NCBI GenBank assembly: GCA_025357755.1
Contig: JANXOP010000171.1
Location: 1 to 41,623, forward strand
From: Kofleriaceae bacterium
Lineage (GTDB): Bacteria > Myxococcota_A > Polyangia > Haliangiales > Haliangiaceae
Reading direction: 5' to 3'
DNA: 41,623 bases
Shown here: one piece after another, positions 24,018 to 34,300 of the stretch
Numbering within the stretch: position 1 is the first letter of the stretch
Layout of the letters: the number at the start of each line of letters is the position of its first letter
Notes under the pieces: model-generated
Database searches by the model: none
The model's input: only the letters and a program-made list of their open reading frames with translations
What the model was told of the DNA's origin: nothing
Position numbers and translations under genes: made by a program

Positions 24018-27000
24018 AGCGGGCTCCGGGTCCAGGCGATCGCGTAGTCGCCATCGCGGCGGGTCTCGACGGTGAAATCGCCGATCGTGAGGTGATCACC
24101 AGCGGCGTGAACTTCGAACTTCTTGGGATCGGTCATGCCGGTTCCGAGGGCCTTCGCGACCGCTTCCTTGGCGGCCCACATCCGCGCGTACCATTCATCG
24201 CGCCCGGCCGCGAGCGCCATCTCGGCAGGGGTGAACGCGATCTTGAGGAACGATTCGGAGCGCGGCTCGATGCGCTCGAGATCGATGCCGACCTCGCGAT
24301 GCCGATCCGCGATCGCGACGGCACGATCGTCTTTGTGCGCGACCGAGACGTAGATGCCCGCGACGATCGGCTTGCCGCTCGGCGCGTTCGAGACGGCGAT
24401 CTCGACGGGCCAGATCGGCCAGCTCGGTTGGACCGCGCCGGCCCAGCGATCCATGCGGACGGCATCCTTGATCGCGATCCGGCCGAGCAACCACCCACGG
24501 CGACCACGCGGACCGATGCGCTCGTGATCGGCACGCTCGGCCGCCCCGAGATAGCGCCGCATCATCAGCTCGCGCGAGGCCGCGCCGCGCCAGTGTTCGG
24601 TCACGGTGACAAAGCCCGCCGGATCGGCGACCGCGAGCGCGTTGTGCTCGGGATACATCAGGACCTTCCAGACCGCATCGTCGCTGTCGAAGCGGCGATC
24701 GGTCCAGCCGGTGATCCGCGCCCACGCCAGACCATCACGCGCGAGCTCGAGATCCGCGGTCACGTTCTGCTCGCCGACCTCGCGCATGCGCACGCCGCAA
24801 TAGACGAGCTCGCCCGGCGCGGGATGGGCGTCGAACAATTCGATGCGCGCGATGTGGACGGGCATCGCGAGGCGATCGCGGGTCTCGGTGTGCATCACCC
24901 ACCAACCCATGAGCTGGCCGGCGCAATCGAGGAGCGCGCCCGGTGCGGGGAGCGTCGTGATGAAGCCGTCGACGCCGTCATCACCGACCGGGCCAAGCGA
25001 GGTCACGCCCTGATAAGCGGGGCCATGGAACATCCAGCGATCGCCGTACATCTGCTCGGCGGTGTGAGGTGCAGGATGCGGATTCGTCAGCGGTGCGAGC
25101 GCCGTGCGCGGTGCCGCGGGATAGGTCGCGGCGAAGCGAATCGTCGCGCGCGCGTAGCCTGGCAAGTCGACATCGACGAGGTGCGGATCGTTCGCGCGCT
25201 TGGTCGCGCGCATCGTGATCTCGACGCTCGGTTCGACCGCGAGCCAGCGCAACGCGCGCACGTCCTCGACGGCGATCGCGGTGAGCTCGGGATACAGCCG
25301 CTGGGCAGCCGCGATCAACATGCCGATCGTCATCGTCATCGGTACGACGGGGTAGCGATCGGAGACGATCGGCCATTCCGGTGGTTGGCGATAGAAGCAG
25401 TGATCGATCAGCGCGGGATCGAGCGAGACCGAAAGCTCTCGCGTCGTCGCGAGCTCGGTCGGCAGCGCGGGCTGCTGGGTCTTGCGATACGCCTCGACGA
25501 CGGCGCGGCTCGCCGAGGCGGCCTCGTCGAGCGTGGCGACCAGCTCCGCGAGGATCGGATCGCCGTGGGTCGCGATGCGCTCGGCGCCAAACGAGAGCGG
25601 AGCGATCGCGCCGGCCAGCTTCACGAGCGGCACGCCGAGCTCGAGGCGCATCAGCGTGTGCGGGAGCTTCGCGGTGGCGATCGTCGCGGTGCTGCCCGCC
25701 TCGCGGGTCGGCGCGCCGAGCTCGAGGAAGCCTTCGACGTACAGCGCGGCGTGCACCCGCGCGAGTTGCGACAGGCCGCTGTGCTTTGCACCGGCTACCG
25801 ACATCGCGAGATGTTCGCGACCGCGCAGCGTGTCCTCGACGAAGCTGCCCGTGCTGCCAACGCCGAGCTGGACGAAGGCGCGAACGCCCGAGGCATAGAG
25901 CTCCTCGGTGAGCTCGCGGAAGCGCACCGGCTGCACGAGGTGATCGATCGCGAGCAAGCGGATCTGCGCGGGCGAATCGGGATACGGCGCGCACGAGGTC
26001 GCCGACCACAGCGGGATGCGCGGGCGCTGCAGCGCGAGCTCGCTGATGTGCGTGCGATGCATGCCGAGGTACTTCGCGAACAGCGGCGAGTGAAAGCCCG
26101 AGCGGAACGGCAGCTCCTGGCACAGCACACCGCGGGCCGCGAGCCGCGCCATGGCCTCGAGCACGCGCTCGCGGCGTCCGCACACGATGCTCTGGTGCGG
26201 GCAGTTGTCGTGCGAGACCGCGATGTCGTCGAGGCCCGCGATCGCTTCGTTCGCACCCGCCGCCCCGCAACCGAGCGCGGCGAACACCACATCGGGTACC
26301 TCGAGGGCGCCGGCCGGCAGCGCGGCGACGAACGCGTCCGCCGCGGCTGGCGGGATCATCTCGGAGACGACCATGCCGGTCCATTCGCCGAGGCTGTGGC
26401 CCGCGATCACGTCCGCGGTGATACCGGCGCGCGCGAGGGCGGTCGCGAGCATGCGGCCGAGCGCGAACACGCCCGCGCCGCGGAGCTCGAGGTCGCGCGG
26501 CGCCGCGGACTTCGACTTCGCGGCTTCGATCGCGATGGCGATCTCCGGTGCATCGATCCCGAGGTGCGCGGCGACATCGGCGCTGTTGACCGCGAACGTC
26601 GCCTCGACACCAGGGAAGATGAAGGCGAGCTTGCCGCCGGCCGCGCCGAGGCCCTTCGGCGCGAACCAGAGGTCGGACTTGCCGCGCCACGCGGTACCGC
26701 GGTCGAGCACCTTGTTTGCGAGCACCAGACGCTCCGGGGTCGGGTCGAGGACCGCGAGCCGCATCGGTCCGGGCGCGATCGCTTTGCCGGCGAGCCCCTC
26801 GCGAAGCTCGGCGATCGACGCGCCGGACAGCGTGAGGAGGTTTTGTCCGAACGAGTTACCGTCCCTCTCGGCCGATGTGATTTCGCGGCGTTGGCGTGCG
26901 GAAAGTGAGGAACGGGTTACCGTCCCCGTTTCGGAGCCCAAAGCGAGGTGGGCATTGATGCCGCCAAAACCGAACGCCGAGACGCCGGCGAGGCGGCGCT

Positions 27001-28258
27001 TCCGGGTCCAGGGCTCGGCCTTCGCGAGGACGCGGAAGCGCGTGGCTTCGAGTGCGGGATTTGGCTCTTCGCAGTGGAGGCTCGGCGGCAGGATGCCGTG
27101 ATGGAGCGCGAGTGCGGTCTTGATGAGGCCCGCAGCGCCGGCGGCGGGCATGGCGTGACCGATCATGGATTTGACCGAGCCCAGCGCCGCACGATCACCG
27201 GTGTGAAAGAACTGGCCGAGGGCCGACAGCTCGACCTCGTCACCGACGGTGGTGGCGGTGCCGTGCGCCTCGACGAGGCCGACGTTCGCCGGATCCTGAC
27301 CCGCCATCCTCCAGGCATCGCCGATCGCCGCGAGCTGACCATCGGCGCGCGGGCGCATCGCCGAGGCTTCGCGACCATCACTCGAGACGCCGGTGCCGAG
27401 GATCGTGGCGTAGATCCGATCGCCCGCGCGCTCGGCATCTGCGAGGCGCTTCAACACGACGATGCCGCAACCCTCGCCGATGACGATGCCATCCGCGCGC
27501 CTATCGAATGGCCGGATGTGCGAGGTCTTGCTGAGCGCTCCGAGCTGCGTGAAGACCGACCAGAACGTGACGTCGTGGCACACATGCACGCCGCCGGCGA
27601 GGACGACATCGCAGCGATGATCGGCGAGCTCGCGACAACCTTGATCCACCGCGAGCAACGAGCTCGCACACGCCGCATCGATCGTGTACGCGGGCCCGCG
27701 CAGATCCAGGCGATTCGCGATCCGCGAGGCTGCGAGGTTGGGCACCAGACCGATCGCCGACTCCGCACCGAGCTCGCCCGACTTCGCGACGAAGGCGGCA
27801 CGAATCTTCGCGACGGTCGCCGCATCGAGATCGGGCAGCAGCTCCTCGAGCGTCGCGACGAGCTGATGAGCCGTCCGCACGCGATTCGCGAGGCGCGCCA
27901 TCCCGGGATTCAGATAGCCGCCCCGCCCCAGGATCACGGCCGCGCGATCGCGCTCGATCTCTCCGCCCGCATCCGCGATCGCCGCCGCCGCGACATGCAG
28001 TGCGAGCAGCTGATCCGGCTCGGCCGTCGCCGCCGCGACCGGCATGATCCCGAAAGCGATCGGATCGAAGGTCGGTGCGATAAAGCCGCCGCGCTTGCAC
28101 AGAAAGCCGTTCGCCTCCGCGAGCGCCGGATCCAGACGAGTCGCCGGCACCTCGGTGATCGCGTCGAAGCCGCTCTCCAGGTTGCGCCAGTACGTCGCGA
28201 GATCAGGGGCGCCCGGAAACACCGCGCCCATCCCGACGATCGCGATCGGCTCTCTCAC
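24014..28258 (-). CDS. Type I megasynthase: KS-AT-DH-phosphopantetheinyl transferase
   Basis: The 1414-residue protein starts with GTG 28256-28258 (GGAG 6 bases upstream). Domains are: ketosynthase at 1-445, with Cys in DAACASS (about 197), His in VEAHGTATTVGD and KSMIGHAMPAAGAAG; acyltransferase at about 545-870, with Ser in AGHSLGEW and His in GFHSPLF; a double-hotdog dehydratase at about 930-1220, with His in IDHCFYRQ and Asp in LLDCAGQL, plus FHGPAYQGV; and a C-terminal Sfp-type phosphopantetheinyl transferase with VSVAHKDDRA, EVGIDLERIE and WAAKEAVAKALGTG. There is no ACP or KR. It must cooperate with the free ACP and the first megasynthase. The KS-AT linker contains an in-frame REP-like repeat (residues about 442-469). 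Confidence 0.92.
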   Translation of the reverse strand: MREPIAIVGMGAVFPGAPDLATYWRNLESGFDAITEVPATRLDPALAEANGFLCKRGGFIAPTFDPIAFGIMPVAAATAEPDQLLALHVAAAAIADAGGEIERDRAAVILGRGGYLNPGMARLANRVRTAHQLVATLEELLPDLDAATVAKIRAAFVAKSGELGAESAIGLVPNLAASRIANRLDLRGPAYTIDAACASSLLAVDQGCRELADHRCDVVLAGGVHVCHDVTFWSVFTQLGALSKTSHIRPFDRRADGIVIGEGCGIVVLKRLADAERAGDRIYATILGTGVSSDGREASAMRPRADGQLAAIGDAWRMAGQDPANVGLVEAHGTATTVGDEVELSALGQFFHTGDRAALGSVKSMIGHAMPAAGAAGLIKTALALHHGILPPSLHCEEPNPALEATRFRVLAKAEPWTRKRRLAGVSAFGFGGINAHLALGSETGTVTRSSLSARQRREITSAERDGNSFGQNLLTLSGASIAELREGLAGKAIAPGPMRLAVLDPTPERLVLANKVLDRGTAWRGKSDLWFAPKGLGAAGGKLAFIFPGVEATFAVNSADVAAHLGIDAPEIAIAIEAAKSKSAAPRDLELRGAGVFALGRMLATALARAGITADVIAGHSLGEWTGMVVSEMIPPAAADAFVAALPAGALEVPDVVFAALGCGAAGANEAIAGLDDIAVSHDNCPHQSIVCGRRERVLEAMARLAARGVLCQELPFRSGFHSPLFAKYLGMHRTHISELALQRPRIPLWSATSCAPYPDSPAQIRLLAIDHLVQPVRFRELTEELYASGVRAFVQLGVGSTGSFVEDTLRGREHLAMSVAGAKHSGLSQLARVHAALYVEGFLELGAPTREAGSTATIATAKLPHTLMRLELGVPLVKLAGAIAPLSFGAERIATHGDPILAELVATLDEAASASRAVVEAYRKTQQPALPTELATTRELSVSLDPALIDHCFYRQPPEWPIVSDRYPVVPMTMTIGMLIAAAQRLYPELTAIAVEDVRALRWLAVEPSVEITMRATKRANDPHLVDVDLPGYARATIRFAATYPAAPRTALAPLTNPHPAPHTAEQMYGDRWMFHGPAYQGVTSLGPVGDDGVDGFITTLPAPGALLDCAGQLMGWWVMHTETRDRLAMPVHIARIELFDAHPAPGELVYCGVRMREVGEQNVTADLELARDGLAWARITGWTDRRFDSDDAVWKVLMYPEHNALAVADPAGFVTVTEHWRGAASRELMMRRYLGAAERADHERIGPRGRRGWLLGRIAIKDAVRMDRWAGAVQPSWPIWPVEIAVSNAPSGKPIVAGIYVSVAHKDDRAVAIADRHREVGIDLERIEPRSESFLKIAFTPAEMALAAGRDEWYARMWAAKEAVAKALGTGMTDPKKFEVHAAGDHLTIGDFTVETRRDGDYAIAWTRSPL
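26851..26934 (-). repeat. REP-like element inserted in frame in the KS-AT linker
   Basis: On the minus strand the 11-mer GGGACGGTAAC occurs at 26916-26926 and again at 26855-26865, in direct orientation exactly 61 bases apart. The element at 28269-28351 has the same 11-mer twice with the same 61-base spacing, in the opposite orientation. The ends of the two copies are nearly identical (GGGGACGGTAAC, a short CGTT, TCACTTT, and AGGGACGGTAACTC) while the middle has drifted. Here the copy is translated and adds a linker rich in Arg, Ser and Thr. The motif recalls REP/BIME elements moved by RAYT transposases, which is inference. Confidence 0.7.
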
Positions 28259-28268
28259 TGCATCTCCA

Positions 28269-28351
28269 GAAATGGGGACGGTAACTCGTTAGTCACTTTA
28301 CGTCGTGCAAGTAGCTGAAAACGCTGAGGCGTCGAGGGACGGTAACTCACT
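28269..28351 (+). repeat. REP-like element between the two megasynthase genes
   Basis: GGGACGGTAAC occurs at 28275-28285 and 28336-28346 (direct, 61 bases apart). This is the second copy of the element found inside the downstream gene, in inverse orientation. It fills most of the 107-base gap between the two megasynthase genes and ends a few bases from the ribosome-binding site of the second one. It could affect transcript stability or translation between the two genes. Confidence 0.7.
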
Positions 28352-28365
28352 TGGGCTCGCTTGGC

Positions 28366-31300
28366 TTAGGCCGAAGGCCGTCGGACGAGGGCGCGCGGAT
28401 CGCTCGCGGTCCAGATGATCTGCGCATCGGTCCGCGCGCCACGGAGCTCGGACAGCAACGCCTCGACCCCGTTCACGGGATCGATCAGGCGGATCTGGCG
28501 CTTCGCGTACTCGCGCTCGAGGTCGGGCGACACCATGCCGGTGCCCGCCCACGGGCCCCAATCGATCGAGACCACGCGACCGCTGATCTTGCGCTGCAAC
28601 GTCCACGCGAGCTTGTCGAGCGCATCGCCCGCGGCAGCGTAGTCGACCTGGCCACGGTTGCCGAATGCGCCCGAGATACTCGAGAACAAGACGACGACCT
28701 TCACGTCGTCGCGGAGCTTCGCGACGAGCGTGTGCGCGCCGGTCAGCTTCGTCGAGAACACGCGCTCGAAGGACTCGGGCGTCTTGTGACGGATCAGCTT
28801 GTCCTCGAGGATGCCGGCACCGTGGATCACGGCATCGATGCGCCCGTGGCGCTCGTAGATCGTCTCGATCAGCGTACCGAACGCTTCGCTGCGAACATCG
28901 ACCGCGTGGTAGGTCGCGCGATCGCCGAGCGCGGCGAGCGTGGCGCGAATCTCGCGATCGGCGAGCACGCGGGTGACGCGCGTCTCGATGATCGCCGGCG
29001 TGCCGCCGAGCTTCGCGAGCAACGTGCGCAGCGCCTTCGCATCGTGGGCGCCCGCGAGCGTCGGGTCTTCGGGCAGCGGCACCACCGAACGGCCGACGAG
29101 CTCGATCTTGCACCCGTGGCGCGCTGCGAGGGCGATCGCGACCTTCGCGGTGATGCCGCGCGCGCCACCCGTCACGAGCACGATGGACTCGTGATCGAGA
29201 TCGAGGTCACCGATCGGCACCTCGGCCGGCAGCACCTCGAGGCTCGAGCGCACGCCACCGACGTATCCGATCTCGACGTGATGGTCGTCGGCGTGGAGCT
29301 CGCGGTGCAAGGTCTCCGCCGCATCGTGATGGGTATCGAGATCGACGACCCGCGCGCGAACATCTGGCCACTCGGCAGCGACGGTCTTGATCAGGCCCGC
29401 AGGTCCGCCGACACCGCCGCGACCGAGCTCGCCGTTCATGGTCGCGACATAGATCAGCTTCGCGCCACCCATCGCCGCTCCGCGCACGCGCTCGAACATC
29501 TCGCGCATCGTGGTGACGCCATCGACGATCGCGAGATCGACGTAGCCATCGACCGGTTCGTTCGGAATCTCGCGAAATACGGTCGCGCCTTCCGCGCTGA
29601 GCTGCGCGCCGAGGGCATCGCCGATCGCGCCGCCATCGAAGATCGCGAAGCGCTTGCCCGCAAACGAGGTGTGGCCATTGATCGGCGCCGGCGTGGCGAT
29701 GACGCCGAGGCGATAGCGCTGGACCGCCGCGGTCAGCTCGCCCGACGGAGCTGTGATCGCTTCGCCCAGCGCCGGTGCGACGACGAGCTGCTCGACTTCG
29801 CTCTCCGCGGCGGGCGCCGGCTTCGAGACATCGAGGCGCTCGACCAGCCACGCCACGAGGCCGCGCAGCGTCTTCTTGGTCGCGAGCTCTTCGACGAGCG
29901 CATCCGCGCCGTCGTTGCCGTCGATGCGGAGCCCGAGGCGTTGCGCGAGCTCGCCGATGATCTCGATGCGCTTGATCGAATCGATGCTGAGGTCGGCCTC
30001 GAGATCGAGATCGATGCCGAGCGTCTCGATCGGATAGCCGGTGCGCTCCGAGACGATCGAGATCACGAGCTGCATCGGATCTTGCGCGATCGGCGGCGCG
30101 GCCGGCGCTGCGACCACGGGCTTCGTCGCCGCGATCGGACGTGCCGCGACCACGTCGATCACGGGACGGTGCTCGACGTGCTCGACCATCGGGGACGGAG
30201 CGGCACCGAGGTAGCCGAGCATGACGTCGCGCTGCGCGGTGATCATGGTCCGCATCGTGCGGAGGTACTCGATCACCACGTTGTCGCGATCGCTCGCAGG
30301 TGCCGAGGCGACAGGTCGAGCGTGTCCCGCCACGGCGGCGAGGCCGATCGGTTGCTGCGGCATCGGGGCCTCTCCGTTGACGGGACGCGTGCGGTTTCCA
30401 CTCACCAACCACGGGGCGATCTTCGCGGGCGCTGCGCCGAGATCCACGATCGCGGCATCGCGATGCATGAACAACGGCTCGACCTCGATGTCCACGCCAC
30501 TCATCGCGAGCGTGCCGAGGGCGCGCAGGAACTGCTTCACCCCACCCTCGCTGCTATCGCAGGCGACGGCCACGTGCGGGCGATCGCCGAGGATGTCGCC
30601 GACGAGACGCGACAGCACCTGACCCGGACCGGCCTCGACGAAGACGCGCGCACCGGCCTCGTACATCGCGTTGATCTTTTGCGCGAATCGCACGGGCTGC
30701 GCGACTTGCGCCGCGAGCAGCGCGCGCACGGCATCGGGCGAGCTCGGATACGGCGCGGCGGTCGTGTTCGACCACACCGGAATCTGGGGCGCGTAGATCG
30801 CGAGTGCGTCCAGCCGATCGGCGAGGGCGCGATGCGCACCGGCGACGATCGGGCTGTGGAATGCACACGCGACCGGGAGCTTCTTCGCGGCGATCTTCGC
30901 GGCCGCGAAGCGGGTCATCGCGTCCTCGACGGCTTCGATCGAGCCCGAGATCACGGATTGCTTCGCCGAGTTGTAGTTCGCGATCACCGCGCCCGTACCC
31001 TCGAGAAGGAGCGCCACCGTCTCGCCATCGGCGGCGACCGCCGCCATCGTGCCAGGTGCACCCTCGGCAGCCTCGAGGATCGCCTCGCCACGTGCCGCGG
31101 AGAGGCCGAGTAGATCGGTCTCGCCGATCGAGCCCGCGAGCGCGAGCGCGGCCAATTCGCCGTAGCTGTGACCCGCGAGCATGTCGGGTTGCACGCCGCA
31201 ACTCGCGAGCAGCTCGCCCATCGCGAGATCCGCGATGCCCAGCGCGGGTTGCGCGACGCGCGTATCGGTCAGCGCTTCGGCTTGCGCTGCGCGATCTGCG

Positions 31301-34300
31301 GGCGTGAACGCCGCGGGTGGCAGCATCGTCGCGGCCCACGGTGCGCCGAGTTCGAGGAAGCGATGCAACCGCGGGAATGCGACGAACAGATCCGCGAGCA
31401 TCCCGGGCTTCTGGCTGCCCTGGCCCGGGCAGAGCACGGCGACCTTGCCGACGACGCCACCGAGTACGACGTCCCTCGAGGCCTTGCCAGTGCGAGCCTG
31501 CGTTAGCTTCGTGCGCAGATCGTCGACGGAATCGGCCACGATCGCGGCGACGATGGGGCCACTGCCCTGGCCAACGGTGCGAGCCAGATCGCGCAACCGC
31601 GCGCCGGTCGCGAGACCGCGCTCGAGCGCGGCGAGATCACGCACGAGGAACAGCTCGGCCGGCCACTCGTGATTCGCGGCGGTCTCGGCGTGATGCTGCG
31701 CGAGGATCGCGTGGAAGTTCGTGCCACCGAAACCGAAGGCGCTCACGGCCGCGATGCGCTCGTCGGCGATCCACGGCCGCGCGCGATCGAGGAACATGAA
31801 TGGGCTCGTGCCGGGCTGGTACGCCGGGTTTGGCGCCTTGATGTTCGAGGTCGGAGGTAACACGCCGTGATGGATCGAGAGCGCGGCCTTGATCAGCCCC
31901 GCCATGCCGGCCGCGCACTTGGTGTGACCGATCTGCGATTTCACCGAACCGAGGACACACGTGCTCGGCCGTGCACCAGCGGCGGAGAACACCTCGGTCA
32001 GCGCGGAGAGCTCGGTACGATCGCCGACGACGGTACCGGTACCGTGCGCCTCGACGAGCCCGACCTCCGTGGGCGAGATTCCGGACCGCGCGTACGCGCG
32101 CTCGAGAGCCCGCGTCTGGCCTTGCTGGCGCGGCGCGGTGAGCCCGAGGCTCTTGCCATCGCTCGCACCGGCGACACCCTTGATCACGGCGTAGATCCGA
32201 TCGCCATCGCGCTCGGCATCGGCGACGCGCTTCAACACGAGGCACGCGACGCCTTCACCGAGGACGATGCCATCGGCGTGGGCATCGAACGTGTGGCACT
32301 GACCGGTCGGCGACAGCGCGTGCACGCTCGCGAACATCAGGTAGTCGTTGATGCTGTTGTGAAGATCCGCGCCACCGCACAGGACCATGTCGGACGACCC
32401 GGCGGCGAGCTCCTTGACCGCCATGTCGAGGGCCGCGAGCGACGCCGCACACGCCGCATCGACGGTGTAGTTCACGCCGCCGAGATCGAGGCGATTCGCG
32501 ATCCGGCCCGCGATCACGTTCGACAGCACGCCCGGGAACGAATCCTCCGAGAGTACGGGAAGCTGGCTATCGAGTGCTTCCGGCATCGGGCCGACGTAGT
32601 GCGGGAACATCGCGCGGAACGAGTACGCGCTCGACAGATCGGTACCGGCCTCGGCGCCGAAGATCACCGACGTGCGCGAGCGATCGAAGGCGCGGCCATC
32701 GTGGTCGAGCGCCGCGTAACCAGCATCGATCAGCGCGCGCTTCGCGATCTCGAGGGCGAGCAACTGCACGGGCTCGATCGAGGCAAGCGATCTTGGTGGA
32801 ATACCGTACGCCAGGGGATCGAACGGAACCTCGTCGAGAAAACCGCCCCACTTGCACGGCGTCTTGCGACCCGCATCGACGGTGGTCGCGTTCGGATCGT
32901 AGTAGGTGGCGATGTCCCAGCGATCGGCTGGCACTTCGCGGATCGCGTTCTTGCCAGCGACGATGTTCGCCCAGAACGCATCGGTATCCGGCGCACCGGG
33001 AAAGATCGCGGCGAGGCCAACAATCGCGATGTCTGCGATGTCTGCGATGTGCGCGATGTCCGCGATGTCGCGCGGATTGCCCGCTTCGGCCGGCGCTTCG
33101 CGCTCGCCGAGCAGCGCCGTGCCGCCTACGCTGACCTCTTCATGCAACTCGGCGATCGAGAGCACGCTGTTCCGCAGTGCAGCGACCTGACCGATCATGT
33201 ACATCCCTTCGCGTTCCTGCGTTGCAGCATCGACGCTCGCGATGGCGGCACCGTCGCGGCGCAGCCCCTTGGCGGCGATCCGAAGCCGGCCGAGGTTCAG
33301 CTGTTCGAGCTGCACCCAGGCTTCTTTAGCTCCGACGCCTGCGGCTTCGAGCCGACGACGCTCGCGCGAGAACGCGCTGACGTACTCGGTATCCGCGCAG
33401 CGGGTGGCGTGACCCGGCGAGGTCTCGAGCAACACCGTACGATCGCACGCGAGCGCCTGGCGCTGGAACGCGGGCTCGATCGCGCCGCACGCGACGGCCT
33501 CGTGCGTGAACAGATACGCCGTGCCCATCAACACGCCGATCCGCGCGCCACGGGCGGCGAGCGGCGCAGCCATCGCGGCGATCATCGCGGCCGAGCGCGC
33601 ATCGTGGATGCCGCCGGCGAACAGCACGTCGAACTCGGCGACGTGCTCGTCGGCGAGCAGGCGCGCGATCTGCTGCTGCCACAGCACGAAGCTCGTGCGC
33701 GGGCCGACGTGGCCACCGCACTCGCTGCCTTCGAACACGAAGCGGCGCGCGCCGTCCTTGATGAACAGATCGAGGAGGCCCGGCGAAGGGACGTGGAGAT
33801 ACGTCGCGGTGCCTTGCGCCTCGAGCGGTGTTGCCTGCGAAGGCCGACCACCAGCGATCAGCGCGATCGGCGGCACGACGTCGCGGATGACCTCGAGCTG
33901 GGCGTCGCGGACTTCTTGCGGCACGAAGCCGAGGATGCCCACGCCCCACGGGCGATCACCGATCAGCGCCTGGGTCTCGAGCAAGAGCTCGCGCACCTCC
34001 GGGCCCGACATCAACGTGAGTGCGAGAAACGGCAGGCCACCCGCCTCGGCGACGGCGACGGCGAAGCGCGCGCGATCGCTGACGCGCGACATCGGCCCTT
34101 GCGCGATCGGATAGCGCAGCCCGTGTGCGCGCGCGAACGGCGAATCTGGAGCGAGTGGCCGATGCTCGACGGCGAGCGCGAGGTGACGTGCGATCGCGGC
34201 GGTGATGCCACGGACGACTTGCGCGGTCGTCGTCGGGCGAGCGAACGCGGCGTCTTGACCGAGCGGGAGCAGATTCAGCGCGAGGTCCTCGCCACCGAGG

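Noticed and set aside
24092-26908. Long plus-strand open frame (938 codons) opposite the KS-AT-DH-PPTase gene
   Set aside because: It is antisense to a domain-complete megasynthase. The translation is Arg/Asp/Glu-rich low-complexity with no domain. Long antisense frames arise from the GC-rich third positions of the real gene.
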